A stretch of DNA of 64,000 bases from Segatella copri. Lineage in GTDB: Bacteria > Bacteroidota > Bacteroidia > Bacteroidales > Bacteroidaceae. The notes under the pieces were generated by a model. The model was given only the letters and a program-made list of their open reading frames with translations, made no database searches and was not told where the DNA came from. Below, piece by piece: positions 55,519 to 63,105 of the stretch. Where the stretch lies: NCBI RefSeq assembly GCF_019127135.1, contig NZ_JAHOEA010000012.1:1-64000 (forward strand). The letters are read 5' to 3'. Numbering within the stretch: position 1 is the stretch's first letter; every line of letters begins with the position of its first letter. Both the position numbers and the translations under genes were made by a program.

Positions 55519-55680
55519 CTCTTCACTCTTCACCTAATCGCTGGGAATGCCTTTATATAAAGGGGATTCGAGAGGTGAAGAGTGGGTGAAGAGAGGTGAA
55601 GAGTTACAAAAAACTCTTCACCCTCCGCAACACCTTTATACAAAGGGGATTCGAGCTATCGGGTGAAGAGTGAAGAGTTT
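55519..55680. repeat. ACTCTTC/GAAGAGT heptad elements in both orientations
   Basis: ACTCTTC ACTCTTC ACC at 55519-55535, several GGTGAAGAG words at 55573-55605, a hairpin (GGTGAAGAGTT 55595-55605 with AACTCTTCACC 55612-55622), and GGTGAAGAGTGAAGAGT just behind the orphan susD stop. CTTTATAnAAAGGGGATTCGAG occurs twice (55551-55572, 55634-55655). Confidence 0.8.
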
Positions 55681-55684
55681 TTGG

Positions 55685-57007
55685 CTATTCCATTGCCTCA
55701 TATCCTTTGTTCTGAACCAGCTTGCCATTGAAGGCAAGACTTCGCTGAGGTATCGGAAAGACGATGGAACAGGACGTAAGAGCGGACTGAACAGAACGGC
55801 GAAGATGCGAGGACTTGAGAAACTTGCCGAAACGGATAAGGTCCTGACGATGACAGGTCTCACCCGCCAGCATAACCTGACGGTCTTCCAGAATATTAGC
55901 AAGCGAAGACTTGCGCGCAGGCAAACCGGCATGCGCACGAACCATATTATACTCTGCCCTGCCATCCCCATCGTTGCGCTCCATCGCCTCAGCCTTCATC
56001 AGCAAAACATCGGTATAACGGAAACGGAACAGAGGTTTGGCTGGCCGTGGATGCTGAACAGAATCAGCCTCATCCATCACCAGCGCATCCTTCGGCATCA
56101 GATAACGCACAGAACTGTTGAAGATTTCATCCTCCTCTAAACTGCAGCCCTCATCAGCCAGTCTGTTGCAATAGAAGATACAGGTTTCCCATGCATTCAA
56201 TATCTTGCTGCGGTTCTCACTCGCCTTGCCGCCCGTAATGAGCGAGGCACCATCGGCTGTACGCACCATAAATTCCAGGTCCCTACCCTTCGGACGTTTC
56301 CTGTAACCCTGCGCCCAATCGTTGTACATATAGATTTCAGCATTCAGCGCCAGTTTAGCCAGCAGGAAGTTAACCACAGGCTGCGTGATGCGCCCATAAT
56401 GAGAGCCTTCCTCCAAACTGGACGTCTGAGGAAGATAAGGCAACACCTGCTGCAATTCGCTGAAGATGAAATGTAATATTTCGCTCCGTTCGCTCTGAGC
56501 CGACAGCTTTTCATCGGTAACCGAAGAGCCCGATGCCGGTTCATAGATGAGAGATTCTGCCGCAGACAGGAGTACTGGAATCCTGCCATACAAATCCATC
56601 GCCTCATAATACATCATGGCTCTGATGGCACGCACCTCAGCCTTGAACTGTGCCTTCTGGTTATCGGTAAGCCGTACTGACTGTAAATCAATCATATCCA
56701 GCGACTTGTTGCACATACCGATAGCCCGATAAAGATATTGCCAGGAAGAATAAAGCTGCTCATCATCAGGAGAAAGAGAAAGCAGACTGTCAAGACGCTG
56801 AATATCGCGGATGCCTTCCCCATCTATCGTTCCACCCATAAAATCATATAAAGGAGCTATGGTCGTATCGAATATTTCAGACGCAGAACCATTGCTGCCA
56901 CCCCCATCGAGCTGCTCCTTAGGATGCTCATTCAAGCACGATGAGAATGCCAACAGGGTCAGGAAAGAGATGACCCAAGTGAACAAATGTGAAATATACC
57001 GTCTCAT
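55685..57007 (-). CDS. Orphan, shortened SusD/RagB-like lipoprotein
   Basis: 440 residues against about 500-600 for most SusD proteins. The lipoprotein signal ends at LLAFSSCLNEH. The helical core is clear: YLYRAIGMCNKSLDMID, FKAEVRAIRAMMYYEAMDLYGRIPV (about 110-135) and GRITQPVVNFLLAKLALNAEIY. The end is also typical: FRFRYTDVLLMKAEAMERN, CHRQDLIRFGKF and SIVFPIPQRSLAFNGKLVQNKGYE. Between SSVRYLMPKDALVMDEAD and the RYTDVLLMKAEA helix the usual loop-rich insert is nearly absent, so an in-frame contraction is likely. No SusC partner is adjacent; the divergent neighbour is the thiamin receptor. The frame is intact, so it may still be made. Confidence 0.8.
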   Translation of the reverse strand: MRRYISHLFTWVISFLTLLAFSSCLNEHPKEQLDGGGSNGSASEIFDTTIAPLYDFMGGTIDGEGIRDIQRLDSLLSLSPDDEQLYSSWQYLYRAIGMCNKSLDMIDLQSVRLTDNQKAQFKAEVRAIRAMMYYEAMDLYGRIPVLLSAAESLIYEPASGSSVTDEKLSAQSERSEILHFIFSELQQVLPYLPQTSSLEEGSHYGRITQPVVNFLLAKLALNAEIYMYNDWAQGYRKRPKGRDLEFMVRTADGASLITGGKASENRSKILNAWETCIFYCNRLADEGCSLEEDEIFNSSVRYLMPKDALVMDEADSVQHPRPAKPLFRFRYTDVLLMKAEAMERNDGDGRAEYNMVRAHAGLPARKSSLANILEDRQVMLAGETCHRQDLIRFGKFLKSSHLRRSVQSALTSCSIVFPIPQRSLAFNGKLVQNKGYEAME

Positions 57008-57070
57008 AATCCTATCACATGAAGTTTAGGTTTCAAACTGTAAGGACTGCGAATAACAGCAATCCGACTG

Positions 57071-57078
57071 CAAATATA
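57071..57078 (-). promoter_or_regulatory. -7 element of the orphan susD gene
   Basis: TATATTTG on the minus strand, 64 bp before the ATG. A second TATATTTG lies at 57110-57103. No correctly spaced -33 is present. Confidence 0.45.
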
Positions 57079-57128
57079 AGAAAAAAGAATGATAAAAGGA
57101 CACAAATATAGTAAAAATCTACGCAAAT

Positions 57129-57159
57129 TTTGCGGTTATCAAATTTATTTGTACCTTTG
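57129..57159 (+). promoter_or_regulatory. Promoter of the thiamin operon
   Basis: TTTG (57129-57132), 19 bp, TACCTTTG (57152-57159). Transcription would start about 17 nt before the TPP aptamer. Confidence 0.7.
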
Positions 57160-57182
57160 CACCCGGTTAGCAGAGAGCTAAC

Positions 57183-57269
57183 TAAGGGGTGCTACCGCCG
57201 GAAAAGAGAAAAAAGCGGATGCTGAGAATATACCCATCGACCTGAACCAGGTAATGCTGGCGTAGGAAA
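57183..57269 (+). promoter_or_regulatory. TPP riboswitch (THI element)
   Basis: All conserved blocks are present in order: AAGGGGTGC (57184-57192), a variable P3 arm (CCGC/GCGG), GCTGAGAATATACCC (57221-57235), GACCTGAACCAGGTAATGC and GGCGTAGGAAA. It controls the receptor gene starting at 57314. Downstream, CCCCTTA (57284-57290) can pair either with TAAGGGG of the aptamer (57183-57189) or, as CCTTAT, with ATAAGG at 57270-57275. This is a plausible switch helix. Confidence 0.93.
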
Positions 57270-57313
57270 ATAAGGCACATTCCCCCCTTATATGATGTTT
57301 TTAATTTAAATAA

Positions 57314-59674
57314 ATGAAAAGATTCAACGGGATCGCACTCAGTGTAGCGTTTTGCTCTTTGGCAAGCCAGGCTGCACTGGCACAGACAAAAATCGACACC
57401 TTGAAGGTGCAGAATTTGAATGAAGTGATTGTAAAAGGCGTACGTGCCACAAAAGAAGCTCCATACGCCGTGGCTAACATCAGGAAACCAGAACTCAAAC
57501 AATTCTCTTGCTCAGGTCAGGAATTGCCATTTCTCCTTTCTCGTACACCGGGCATTCTCGCCTGGAGTGAGAACGGTATCGGCACCGGTACTACCTATAT
57601 GCGCATTCGTGGCGCTGCCGGAAGCCGCATCAATGTAACACTCGACGGAGTGGCTCTCAACTCACCGGAAGACCAGACTGTTTTCTGGGCTAACATGAAC
57701 AGTTATTCTTCGCTCCTGGGCAGCATCCAGGTACAGCGCGGCGTAGGCTCTTCTACCAATGGCGACGGTGCCTTCGGTGGAAGCATCTCTATGGCTACAG
57801 CTGCTCCTTCGCTCACCCCTACTGCAGAAGTTACCGGTTCTTTCGGTTCTTACAATACCTATCATACAGGCGCCAGCTTCTCTACAGGTCTGCTTGGCAA
57901 GCATCTGATTTTTGACGGTGCTTATCACGAGACAGCTACCGACGGTTATGTAGACGGCACAGCAGGCCGCTCAGGTTCTTACTATGGCGGACTGACCTGG
58001 CTGGGCGATAACTTCAAGATAAGCTACAAGAACATCGGCAACTTCGAGAAGACCGGTCAGGCTTGGAGCGGTGTGCTGGGCGGAGATTACAACTCTAACT
58101 TCACCCTCCTTGATGATGGCATCCGCACTTATAAAGATATGTATAAAGCAGGTCTGGATAAGTTTAACGTGCTGACAGGTGATTTGGTTCGCAACGGCAA
58201 GGGCGATTATACCATCACTCCTTATACCCTGCGCGACGGAAGCAAATGGGACAAGACTACTGATAACTTCTATCAGAACCACAACATCCTTTCGGCTACC
58301 TGGACACCAAGCAGCCACTGGAGCCACAGTCTCTCACTGCATTATACCTATGGCTACGGCTACTACAAGGAGTTCAAGAACAACGCCAAGTTTGCCAAGT
58401 TCGGACTCGTTTACAAGGATGCAGAGGGCAACAAGGTTAAAAAGTCTGACTTCATCCGCAAGAAGGGACTCACCCAGCATACCTACGGCATGGTATACAA
58501 TACCAACTACAAGGATGAGCACTGGGATGTTATCGGCGGATTAAACCTGCAGCAGTTCCGCGGCAACCACTGGGGATACCTTACTTATATCGCCAACCAG
58601 GATGCCGAGAAGAAGTTCTTCGGCAACAACGGCCAGTATAAGTACTATGATTCTGATGCCCACAAGTATGACTACAGCGCCTTCGTCAAGGCAAGCTATC
58701 GCTTTGCAGACTACTGGAATGCCTTCGCTGACCTGCAGTATCGCCGTGTAGAATACAAGACCGACGGTATCAACGATAAATTTATCGCCCAGGCAGATGG
58801 CAGCTACAAGAACCAGGAGCTGAACATCAACGAGAAGTACAACTTCTTCAACCCTAAGGCAGGTATCAGCTTCAACAAGGATGGCCACAAGGCATACGCA
58901 TCTGTAGCCTACAGCAACCGCGAGCCAGAGCGCAACAACTTTACCGACAACTTCAACTATCCATTCCCTAAAGAGGAGAAGCTGCTCGATGTAGAGTTCG
59001 GCTATCAGTATCAGGGCGACAACTGGCATGCAGGTGCCAACTTCTACTATATGGATTATGACAACCAGCTGGCTCAGACCGGACAGCTGAGTGACATCGG
59101 CGAAGCGCTGACCACCAACATCAAGGATTCTTACCGTATGGGCGTAGAGCTGACAGCCGGCTGGGCACCATTGTCATGGTTGTCTGTAGAAGGAAATGCC
59201 GCTTTGAGCAAGAACAAGATCAAGGACTTTGATGAGTATGTAAGCAACTGGGAAGACGATAAGAAGCCAGGCGTAGTACATTACGACAACTCAACCCTGT
59301 CTTATTCTCCATCAGCCATCCTGAACGGATTCATCGATATCCACTATGCCGGTTTCTCAGCTACCTGGCACACCAACTTTGTAAGTCGCCAGTATATTAC
59401 CAACACAGAAGACCGCGACTTCTCACTGCCATGCTATTCACAGAGCGACCTGAGCCTGAACTACAGCGCTAAGCTAAACAAGGCACTCGGCATCAAGGAG
59501 GTAAGCTTCGGTGTGGACATCAACAATATCTTCAACCGCCACTATGCAGCCAGCGCATTCACCTGGGGCAATGCTATCGGTTACGGATATACATTGGACA
59601 AACGATTCAAGCAGATAGCCTACATCCCGATGGCAGATACCACCTGGATGACGCATCTTACATTGAAGTTCTAA
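57314..59674 (+). CDS. TonB-dependent outer-membrane receptor, probable thiamin uptake
   Basis: 786 residues. A signal peptide (about 1-24, ending ALAQTK) is followed directly by a TonB box/plug region (LNEVIVKGVRATKEAPYAVANI, LPFLLSRTPGILAWSENG, MRIRGAAGSRINVTLDGVALN, GSIQVQRGVGSSTNGDGAFGGSI). The barrel ends with TWMTHLTLKF. It lacks the carboxypeptidase-like domain of SusC proteins, so it belongs with vitamin and siderophore receptors. The TPP riboswitch in its leader shows that thiamin status controls it and makes thiamin or a thiamin derivative the likely substrate. The permease gene follows 12 bp later. Confidence 0.9.
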   Translation: MKRFNGIALSVAFCSLASQAALAQTKIDTLKVQNLNEVIVKGVRATKEAPYAVANIRKPELKQFSCSGQELPFLLSRTPGILAWSENGIGTGTTYMRIRGAAGSRINVTLDGVALNSPEDQTVFWANMNSYSSLLGSIQVQRGVGSSTNGDGAFGGSISMATAAPSLTPTAEVTGSFGSYNTYHTGASFSTGLLGKHLIFDGAYHETATDGYVDGTAGRSGSYYGGLTWLGDNFKISYKNIGNFEKTGQAWSGVLGGDYNSNFTLLDDGIRTYKDMYKAGLDKFNVLTGDLVRNGKGDYTITPYTLRDGSKWDKTTDNFYQNHNILSATWTPSSHWSHSLSLHYTYGYGYYKEFKNNAKFAKFGLVYKDAEGNKVKKSDFIRKKGLTQHTYGMVYNTNYKDEHWDVIGGLNLQQFRGNHWGYLTYIANQDAEKKFFGNNGQYKYYDSDAHKYDYSAFVKASYRFADYWNAFADLQYRRVEYKTDGINDKFIAQADGSYKNQELNINEKYNFFNPKAGISFNKDGHKAYASVAYSNREPERNNFTDNFNYPFPKEEKLLDVEFGYQYQGDNWHAGANFYYMDYDNQLAQTGQLSDIGEALTTNIKDSYRMGVELTAGWAPLSWLSVEGNAALSKNKIKDFDEYVSNWEDDKKPGVVHYDNSTLSYSPSAILNGFIDIHYAGFSATWHTNFVSRQYITNTEDRDFSLPCYSQSDLSLNYSAKLNKALGIKEVSFGVDINNIFNRHYAASAFTWGNAIGYGYTLDKRFKQIAYIPMADTTWMTHLTLKF

Positions 59675-59686
59675 TCAGAAATCATC

Positions 59687-60280
59687 ATGATGGATTATAT
59701 TGCATCACATGGTTTAGACATCTTTACCACGGTACTCGGACTGGTTTATATCCTGTTGGAGTACCGTGCCAGTATCTGGCTCTGGCTGGTAGGCATCATC
59801 ATGCCCGCCCTGGACGTATGGCTCTATTGGAGTCATGGTCTTTACGGCGATGCGGGTATGGCGGTCTACTATACGATAGCCGGTATATATGGTTATGCCG
59901 TATGGAAATATGGCAAGAAGCACAACCAGAAGGAGAAAGAAGAACTTCCGATTACCTATATGAAGAAGTCGCTCTATCTCCCTACTCTTCTGTTCTTCCT
60001 GGCAGCCTGGGGCATCACCTATTATATACTGATAACTTTCACTAACTCTACAGTTCCCCTGCAAGACAGTTTCACCAATGCCCTGAGCTTTGTGGGTCTC
60101 TGGGCGCTGGCACGCAAATATATCGAGCAGTGGTTCTTCTGGATTATCGTAGATGCCGTTTGCTTCTATCTCTATATCGTCAAAGGCATCCCTTTCAAGG
60201 CTGGACTTTACGGCCTCTACGTCATCATCGCCGTAGCCGGATACTTTAAATGGAAGAAGATGATGATGAAAAAGAGTTGA
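59687..60280 (+). CDS. pnuT: PnuC/PnuT-family inner-membrane vitamin permease
   Basis: 197 residues with about seven membrane helices and the family's aromatic pattern (LVYILLEYRASIWLWLVGIIMPALDVWLYW near 18-48, YYTIAGIYGYAVWKYGKK, LARKYIEQWFFWIIVDAVCFYLYIVKG near 140-166). The family moves vitamins by facilitated diffusion: PnuC takes nicotinamide riboside, PnuT thiamin. Placement 12 bp behind a TPP-riboswitch-controlled receptor indicates PnuT. A thiamin pyrophosphokinase gene, often third in this operon, is absent; a terminator follows instead. A heptad array starts at the stop codon. Confidence 0.85.
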   Translation: MMDYIASHGLDIFTTVLGLVYILLEYRASIWLWLVGIIMPALDVWLYWSHGLYGDAGMAVYYTIAGIYGYAVWKYGKKHNQKEKEELPITYMKKSLYLPTLLFFLAAWGITYYILITFTNSTVPLQDSFTNALSFVGLWALARKYIEQWFFWIIVDAVCFYLYIVKGIPFKAGLYGLYVIIAVAGYFKWKKMMMKKS

Positions 60281-60281
60281 T

Positions 60282-60302
60282 AGTTTACAGTTAACAGTTT
60301 AT
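60282..60302. repeat. Heptad array behind the pnuT stop codon
   Basis: AGTTTAC, AGTTAAC, AGTTTAT begin one base after the TGA stop. These are the same words as behind rsmF and the alpha-2-macroglobulin-like gene. Confidence 0.8.
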
Positions 60303-60310
60303 AGACGGAA

Positions 60311-60358
60311 AAAGGAAGCCAAGGCAAATACAAACTTGCCAGGCTTCCTTTTATTTCA
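60311..60358 (+). terminator. Terminator of the thiamin operon
   Basis: AAAGGAAGCC (60311-60320) pairs with GGCTTCCTTT (60342-60351), with inner GGCAA/TTGCC, then TTATTTCATTT. The convergent dnaA gene ends at 60430. Confidence 0.88.
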
Positions 60359-60429
60359 TTTATATAAACAAGAACCACTATACCAAGGTTCCGCGTTTAA
60401 ACTTATCCAATCAGCGAAAAGCACATTCT

Positions 60430-61845
60430 TTATGCCCTTTTCACCTTTAATCCGTTTTCAATACTAACCAGTTCATCGCTGAAACCGGAATCAACCTTCA
60501 GCCTTTCTTCTACTTTTGTACAACTGTGGATAACTGTGCTATGATCGCGATTACCAACGAGTTTGCCGATTCTCGAAGCAGGCATTTTGGTATATTTCTG
60601 TGCCAGATACATCGTTACCTGTCTTGCCACGACATAATCACGCTTACGGCTCTTGCTGTTCACGGCAGTAACCGTTACATTATAATGATGGCAAACCGTT
60701 TCAACAATATCATCGATGGTGAGCGGCTTATCATCCAACTTCACGGCACGCTTGATGACGCGCTCGGCAAGACGGATATCAATGCTGCTGTTATAAACAA
60801 TGCTGTAAGCCAGAAGACCATTGATGGCTCCCTGCAGATCGCGCACACTTCCGTTACAGGTCTGGGCGATGAAAGAGATGACATCTACCGGAATCTTCAA
60901 ACCGTCACGACGAATCTTATTGCTCAGGATATCCACACACAACTGGATATTCGGCTTCTCCAACTCGCAGACCAGACCACAAGAGAAACGGGTGAGCAGA
61001 CGGTCTGGCATATCCTTCAACTCTACCGGAGGGCGGTCGCTCGCCAGGATAATACGCTTTCCGTTGCGGAAAAGGTGGTTGAAGATATGGAAGAAGGTAT
61101 TCAGCGTCTTCGCCTTACCAGCCCACTCCTGGATATCATCCACAATCAGCATATCGATAGACTGATAGAAGTTGATGAAATCATTGCTCGCATTATGGAG
61201 CACGGCATCGGTATACTGGGTCTGGAAAAGGCGGGCACTCACATAGAGTACACGCTTCTGAGGATACATCTGCTTCGCTTTCAGGCCGATGGCATTCACC
61301 AGATGCGTCTTACCGCTACCCGAAGGTCCGTAAATGAACATTGGGTTAAACTGGGTGGTGTTGGGATGCTCGGCAATAGACAATCCTACGGAACGAGGCA
61401 GCTTATTGCTGTCACCCTCCATATAATTGTTGAAAGTAAGCTTCGGGTCTAACTGTGTATCAATGTCTTCCTGCTGCTGGGGAGCAACAGGCTGGGCAGC
61501 CGGCTGCTGGGCACGCTCACGAGCCTGCTTTGCCAGATCAGCATCGTCAGGATCCGCCTCGATATCTTGAGAAAGCTTATGCTCCTTATCGGTTACAACA
61601 CGATAAGTGAGACGGATTCCTTCCCCAAAATTACGATGCAGCACCTTACTTAACAAGTCAACGAAGTTCTGTTCCAAGTACTCGTATACGAACGGACTCG
61701 GAACCTGCACCAACAAAGTCTTTGTCGACGGCTTGTACGATTCAAAGACGATTGGCTTGAACCATGTGTTATATTGCTGCTCTGTTACACTGTCCTTTAT
61801 GAGCAAAAGACTGTTGTCCCAGAGGGCTTTTGGACTTGCTAACAT
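60430..61845 (-). CDS. dnaA: Chromosomal replication initiator DnaA
   Basis: 471 residues with the four DnaA domains: N-terminal (1-85, LWDNSLLLIKDSVTEQQYNTWF), a Gln/Pro-rich linker (about 115-130), and the AAA+ core. The core has Walker A YGPSGSGKTHLVNAIG (about 173-188), Walker B DMLIVDDIQEWAGK (about 230-243) and sensor LTRFSCGL. The C-terminal box-binding HTH is about 380-471 (VVARQVTMYLAQKYTKMPASRIGKLVGNRDHSTVIHSC). It melts the origin in the ATP form. Bacteroidetes origins are not always next to dnaA, and the flanks here show no DnaA-box cluster. It has a canonical promoter. Confidence 0.97.
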   Translation of the reverse strand: MLASPKALWDNSLLLIKDSVTEQQYNTWFKPIVFESYKPSTKTLLVQVPSPFVYEYLEQNFVDLLSKVLHRNFGEGIRLTYRVVTDKEHKLSQDIEADPDDADLAKQARERAQQPAAQPVAPQQQEDIDTQLDPKLTFNNYMEGDSNKLPRSVGLSIAEHPNTTQFNPMFIYGPSGSGKTHLVNAIGLKAKQMYPQKRVLYVSARLFQTQYTDAVLHNASNDFINFYQSIDMLIVDDIQEWAGKAKTLNTFFHIFNHLFRNGKRIILASDRPPVELKDMPDRLLTRFSCGLVCELEKPNIQLCVDILSNKIRRDGLKIPVDVISFIAQTCNGSVRDLQGAINGLLAYSIVYNSSIDIRLAERVIKRAVKLDDKPLTIDDIVETVCHHYNVTVTAVNSKSRKRDYVVARQVTMYLAQKYTKMPASRIGKLVGNRDHSTVIHSCTKVEERLKVDSGFSDELVSIENGLKVKRA

Positions 61846-61914
61846 TGATTACTTATATTATTAATACTTTAATTCACAAATGATGGGACGCACCGAATGA
61901 TGCGAAATCACGTG

Positions 61915-61946
61915 CAAAGTTACAAAAAAAATAGGAGAAATGCAAA
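61915..61946 (-). promoter_or_regulatory. Promoter of dnaA
   Basis: Minus-strand TTTG (61946-61943), 20 bp, TAACTTTG (61922-61915), giving a leader of about 60 nt. Confidence 0.75.
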
Positions 61947-62053
61947 TCCCCTTATTTAAAACATTTTAATAGATAGTCTATAATTTATTGAATATCAAAT
62001 ACTTATTGAAAACATCAATATAATAGACTGAATTTCAGTGAAACAATAATGTA

Positions 62054-62105
62054 ACGTCCCCGAAACGGCTAACAAACAAACAGTTTGCGAGTCAGTTCGG
62101 GGCGT
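62054..62105. repeat. Long imperfect hairpin
   Basis: CCCCGAA (62058-62064) pairs with TTCGGGG (62096-62102), extended by ACG/CGT past a one-base bulge. The interior contains a second small stem CAAAC/GTTTG. No T run follows on either strand. Confidence 0.55.
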
Positions 62106-62155
62106 GAAACATTCTAAATCTTATTTAGACTAAATTTATTTAGCTTTGACTCTTC

Positions 62156-63055
62156 TTACTTGTCTTTTCTACCGAAAACAGAGAAATGGACATAGCGTTT
62201 CGGATGTGCCTTCAAGTCGATAACCAGAGAGTCGGCATGACTCATGGTTGACGTCAGATTGTCGTACAGCTTGGTATCGTTCATCAGCAATCCGAGGCTT
62301 CCCTGGTTGCTGTTCAGCTTCTCAGTAAACTGATGAGCACTCTCCAATGTCTGGTTCACCCTGTTCAATGTACCCTGCACATCGAGACTGGCCAAATTAG
62401 CTGTCAGACGGTTGGTATTATCCAGCACGCCATTCGCCTTTCTAACCATACCCGGAACCTGCTTGTTGAGACCCGCCATCAGCGTATTCAACTCACGTGT
62501 AGAAACGGTGAGGTTGCTTGTGATGGTTTCCACATTATGCAGCGAAGCAGCCAGAGCCGGATCAGCCAGAAGCGCATTCACACTGGTAAGGATAGAATCC
62601 AACTTAGGCAACATCTTTTCCACTACCGGAATCAGGTTGGCAGCCTTATCCATCATGCCTCCGTTTACAGCACCCGGAATAACACCACCCGGTTCTACTC
62701 TTTCGCGGGGATTGTTTGCCAGAAGCAGATTCACCTGCAGGTTACCCATCAGGTCTTTTACTATCTCGGCTTTACTGCCCTGCGGGATTCTCAAATCCTT
62801 GTTAATATCCACCTTTACTTTGATAGGACCATTCTCCTTGTAATCGTATTCCATACCATCCACGGTACCTACCTTATAGCCATCCGCATAAATAGGCGTA
62901 GAGGCACCCAGTCCCTGGATGTCATCAAACGTCATATAGTAGGCGTTGTTGGTAGAGAACAGATTCATGCCTTTCAGAAAATTGATTCCGAAATACATAA
63001 CCAAAATACCGACAATAGCTACAAGAGCTATCTTGATTTCTTTTGTTAGCTTCAT
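62156..63055 (-). CDS. MlaD/MCE-family envelope lipid-transport protein
   Basis: 299 residues. The N-terminal membrane helix (MKLTKEIKIALVAIVGILVMYFGINFL) anchors an MCE domain (about 35-120, AYYMTFDDIQGLGASTPIYADGYKVGTVDGM and LRIPQGSKAEIVKDLMGNLQVNLLLANN). A long helical tail follows (about 140-280) with repeated Asn/Leu-rich amphipathic segments, as in MCE proteins that form hexameric rings or tunnels across the periplasm. It should work with an MlaFE-type ABC transporter not encoded here. It lies 50 bp behind the cell-wall amidase gene on the same strand. Confidence 0.87.
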   Translation of the reverse strand: MKLTKEIKIALVAIVGILVMYFGINFLKGMNLFSTNNAYYMTFDDIQGLGASTPIYADGYKVGTVDGMEYDYKENGPIKVKVDINKDLRIPQGSKAEIVKDLMGNLQVNLLLANNPRERVEPGGVIPGAVNGGMMDKAANLIPVVEKMLPKLDSILTSVNALLADPALAASLHNVETITSNLTVSTRELNTLMAGLNKQVPGMVRKANGVLDNTNRLTANLASLDVQGTLNRVNQTLESAHQFTEKLNSNQGSLGLLMNDTKLYDNLTSTMSHADSLVIDLKAHPKRYVHFSVFGRKDK

Positions 63056-63105
63056 ATTTATCTCTTTATATATTCGTGCTTATATCTTATCCTTACTCAG
63101 GTCAA

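Larger units (their letters stand above)
61846..62155. other. AT-rich gap between dnaA and the mlaD-like gene
   Basis: Holds the dnaA promoter, AT-rich sequence, an imperfect inverted repeat (AGTCTATAAT near 61976 and TAATAGACT near 62022), a larger hairpin at 62054-62105, and two small palindromes (TCTAAAT/ATTTAGA and CTAAAT/ATTTAG near 62115-62142). I see no gene and no TTATCCACA-type box. Confidence 0.5.

Noticed and set aside
60525..60533. TGTGGATAA, a perfect DnaA box in reverse orientation
   Set aside because: It lies inside the dnaA coding sequence, where it encodes the conserved VIHS of the box-binding motif, and it has no companion boxes. An origin cannot be claimed from it.
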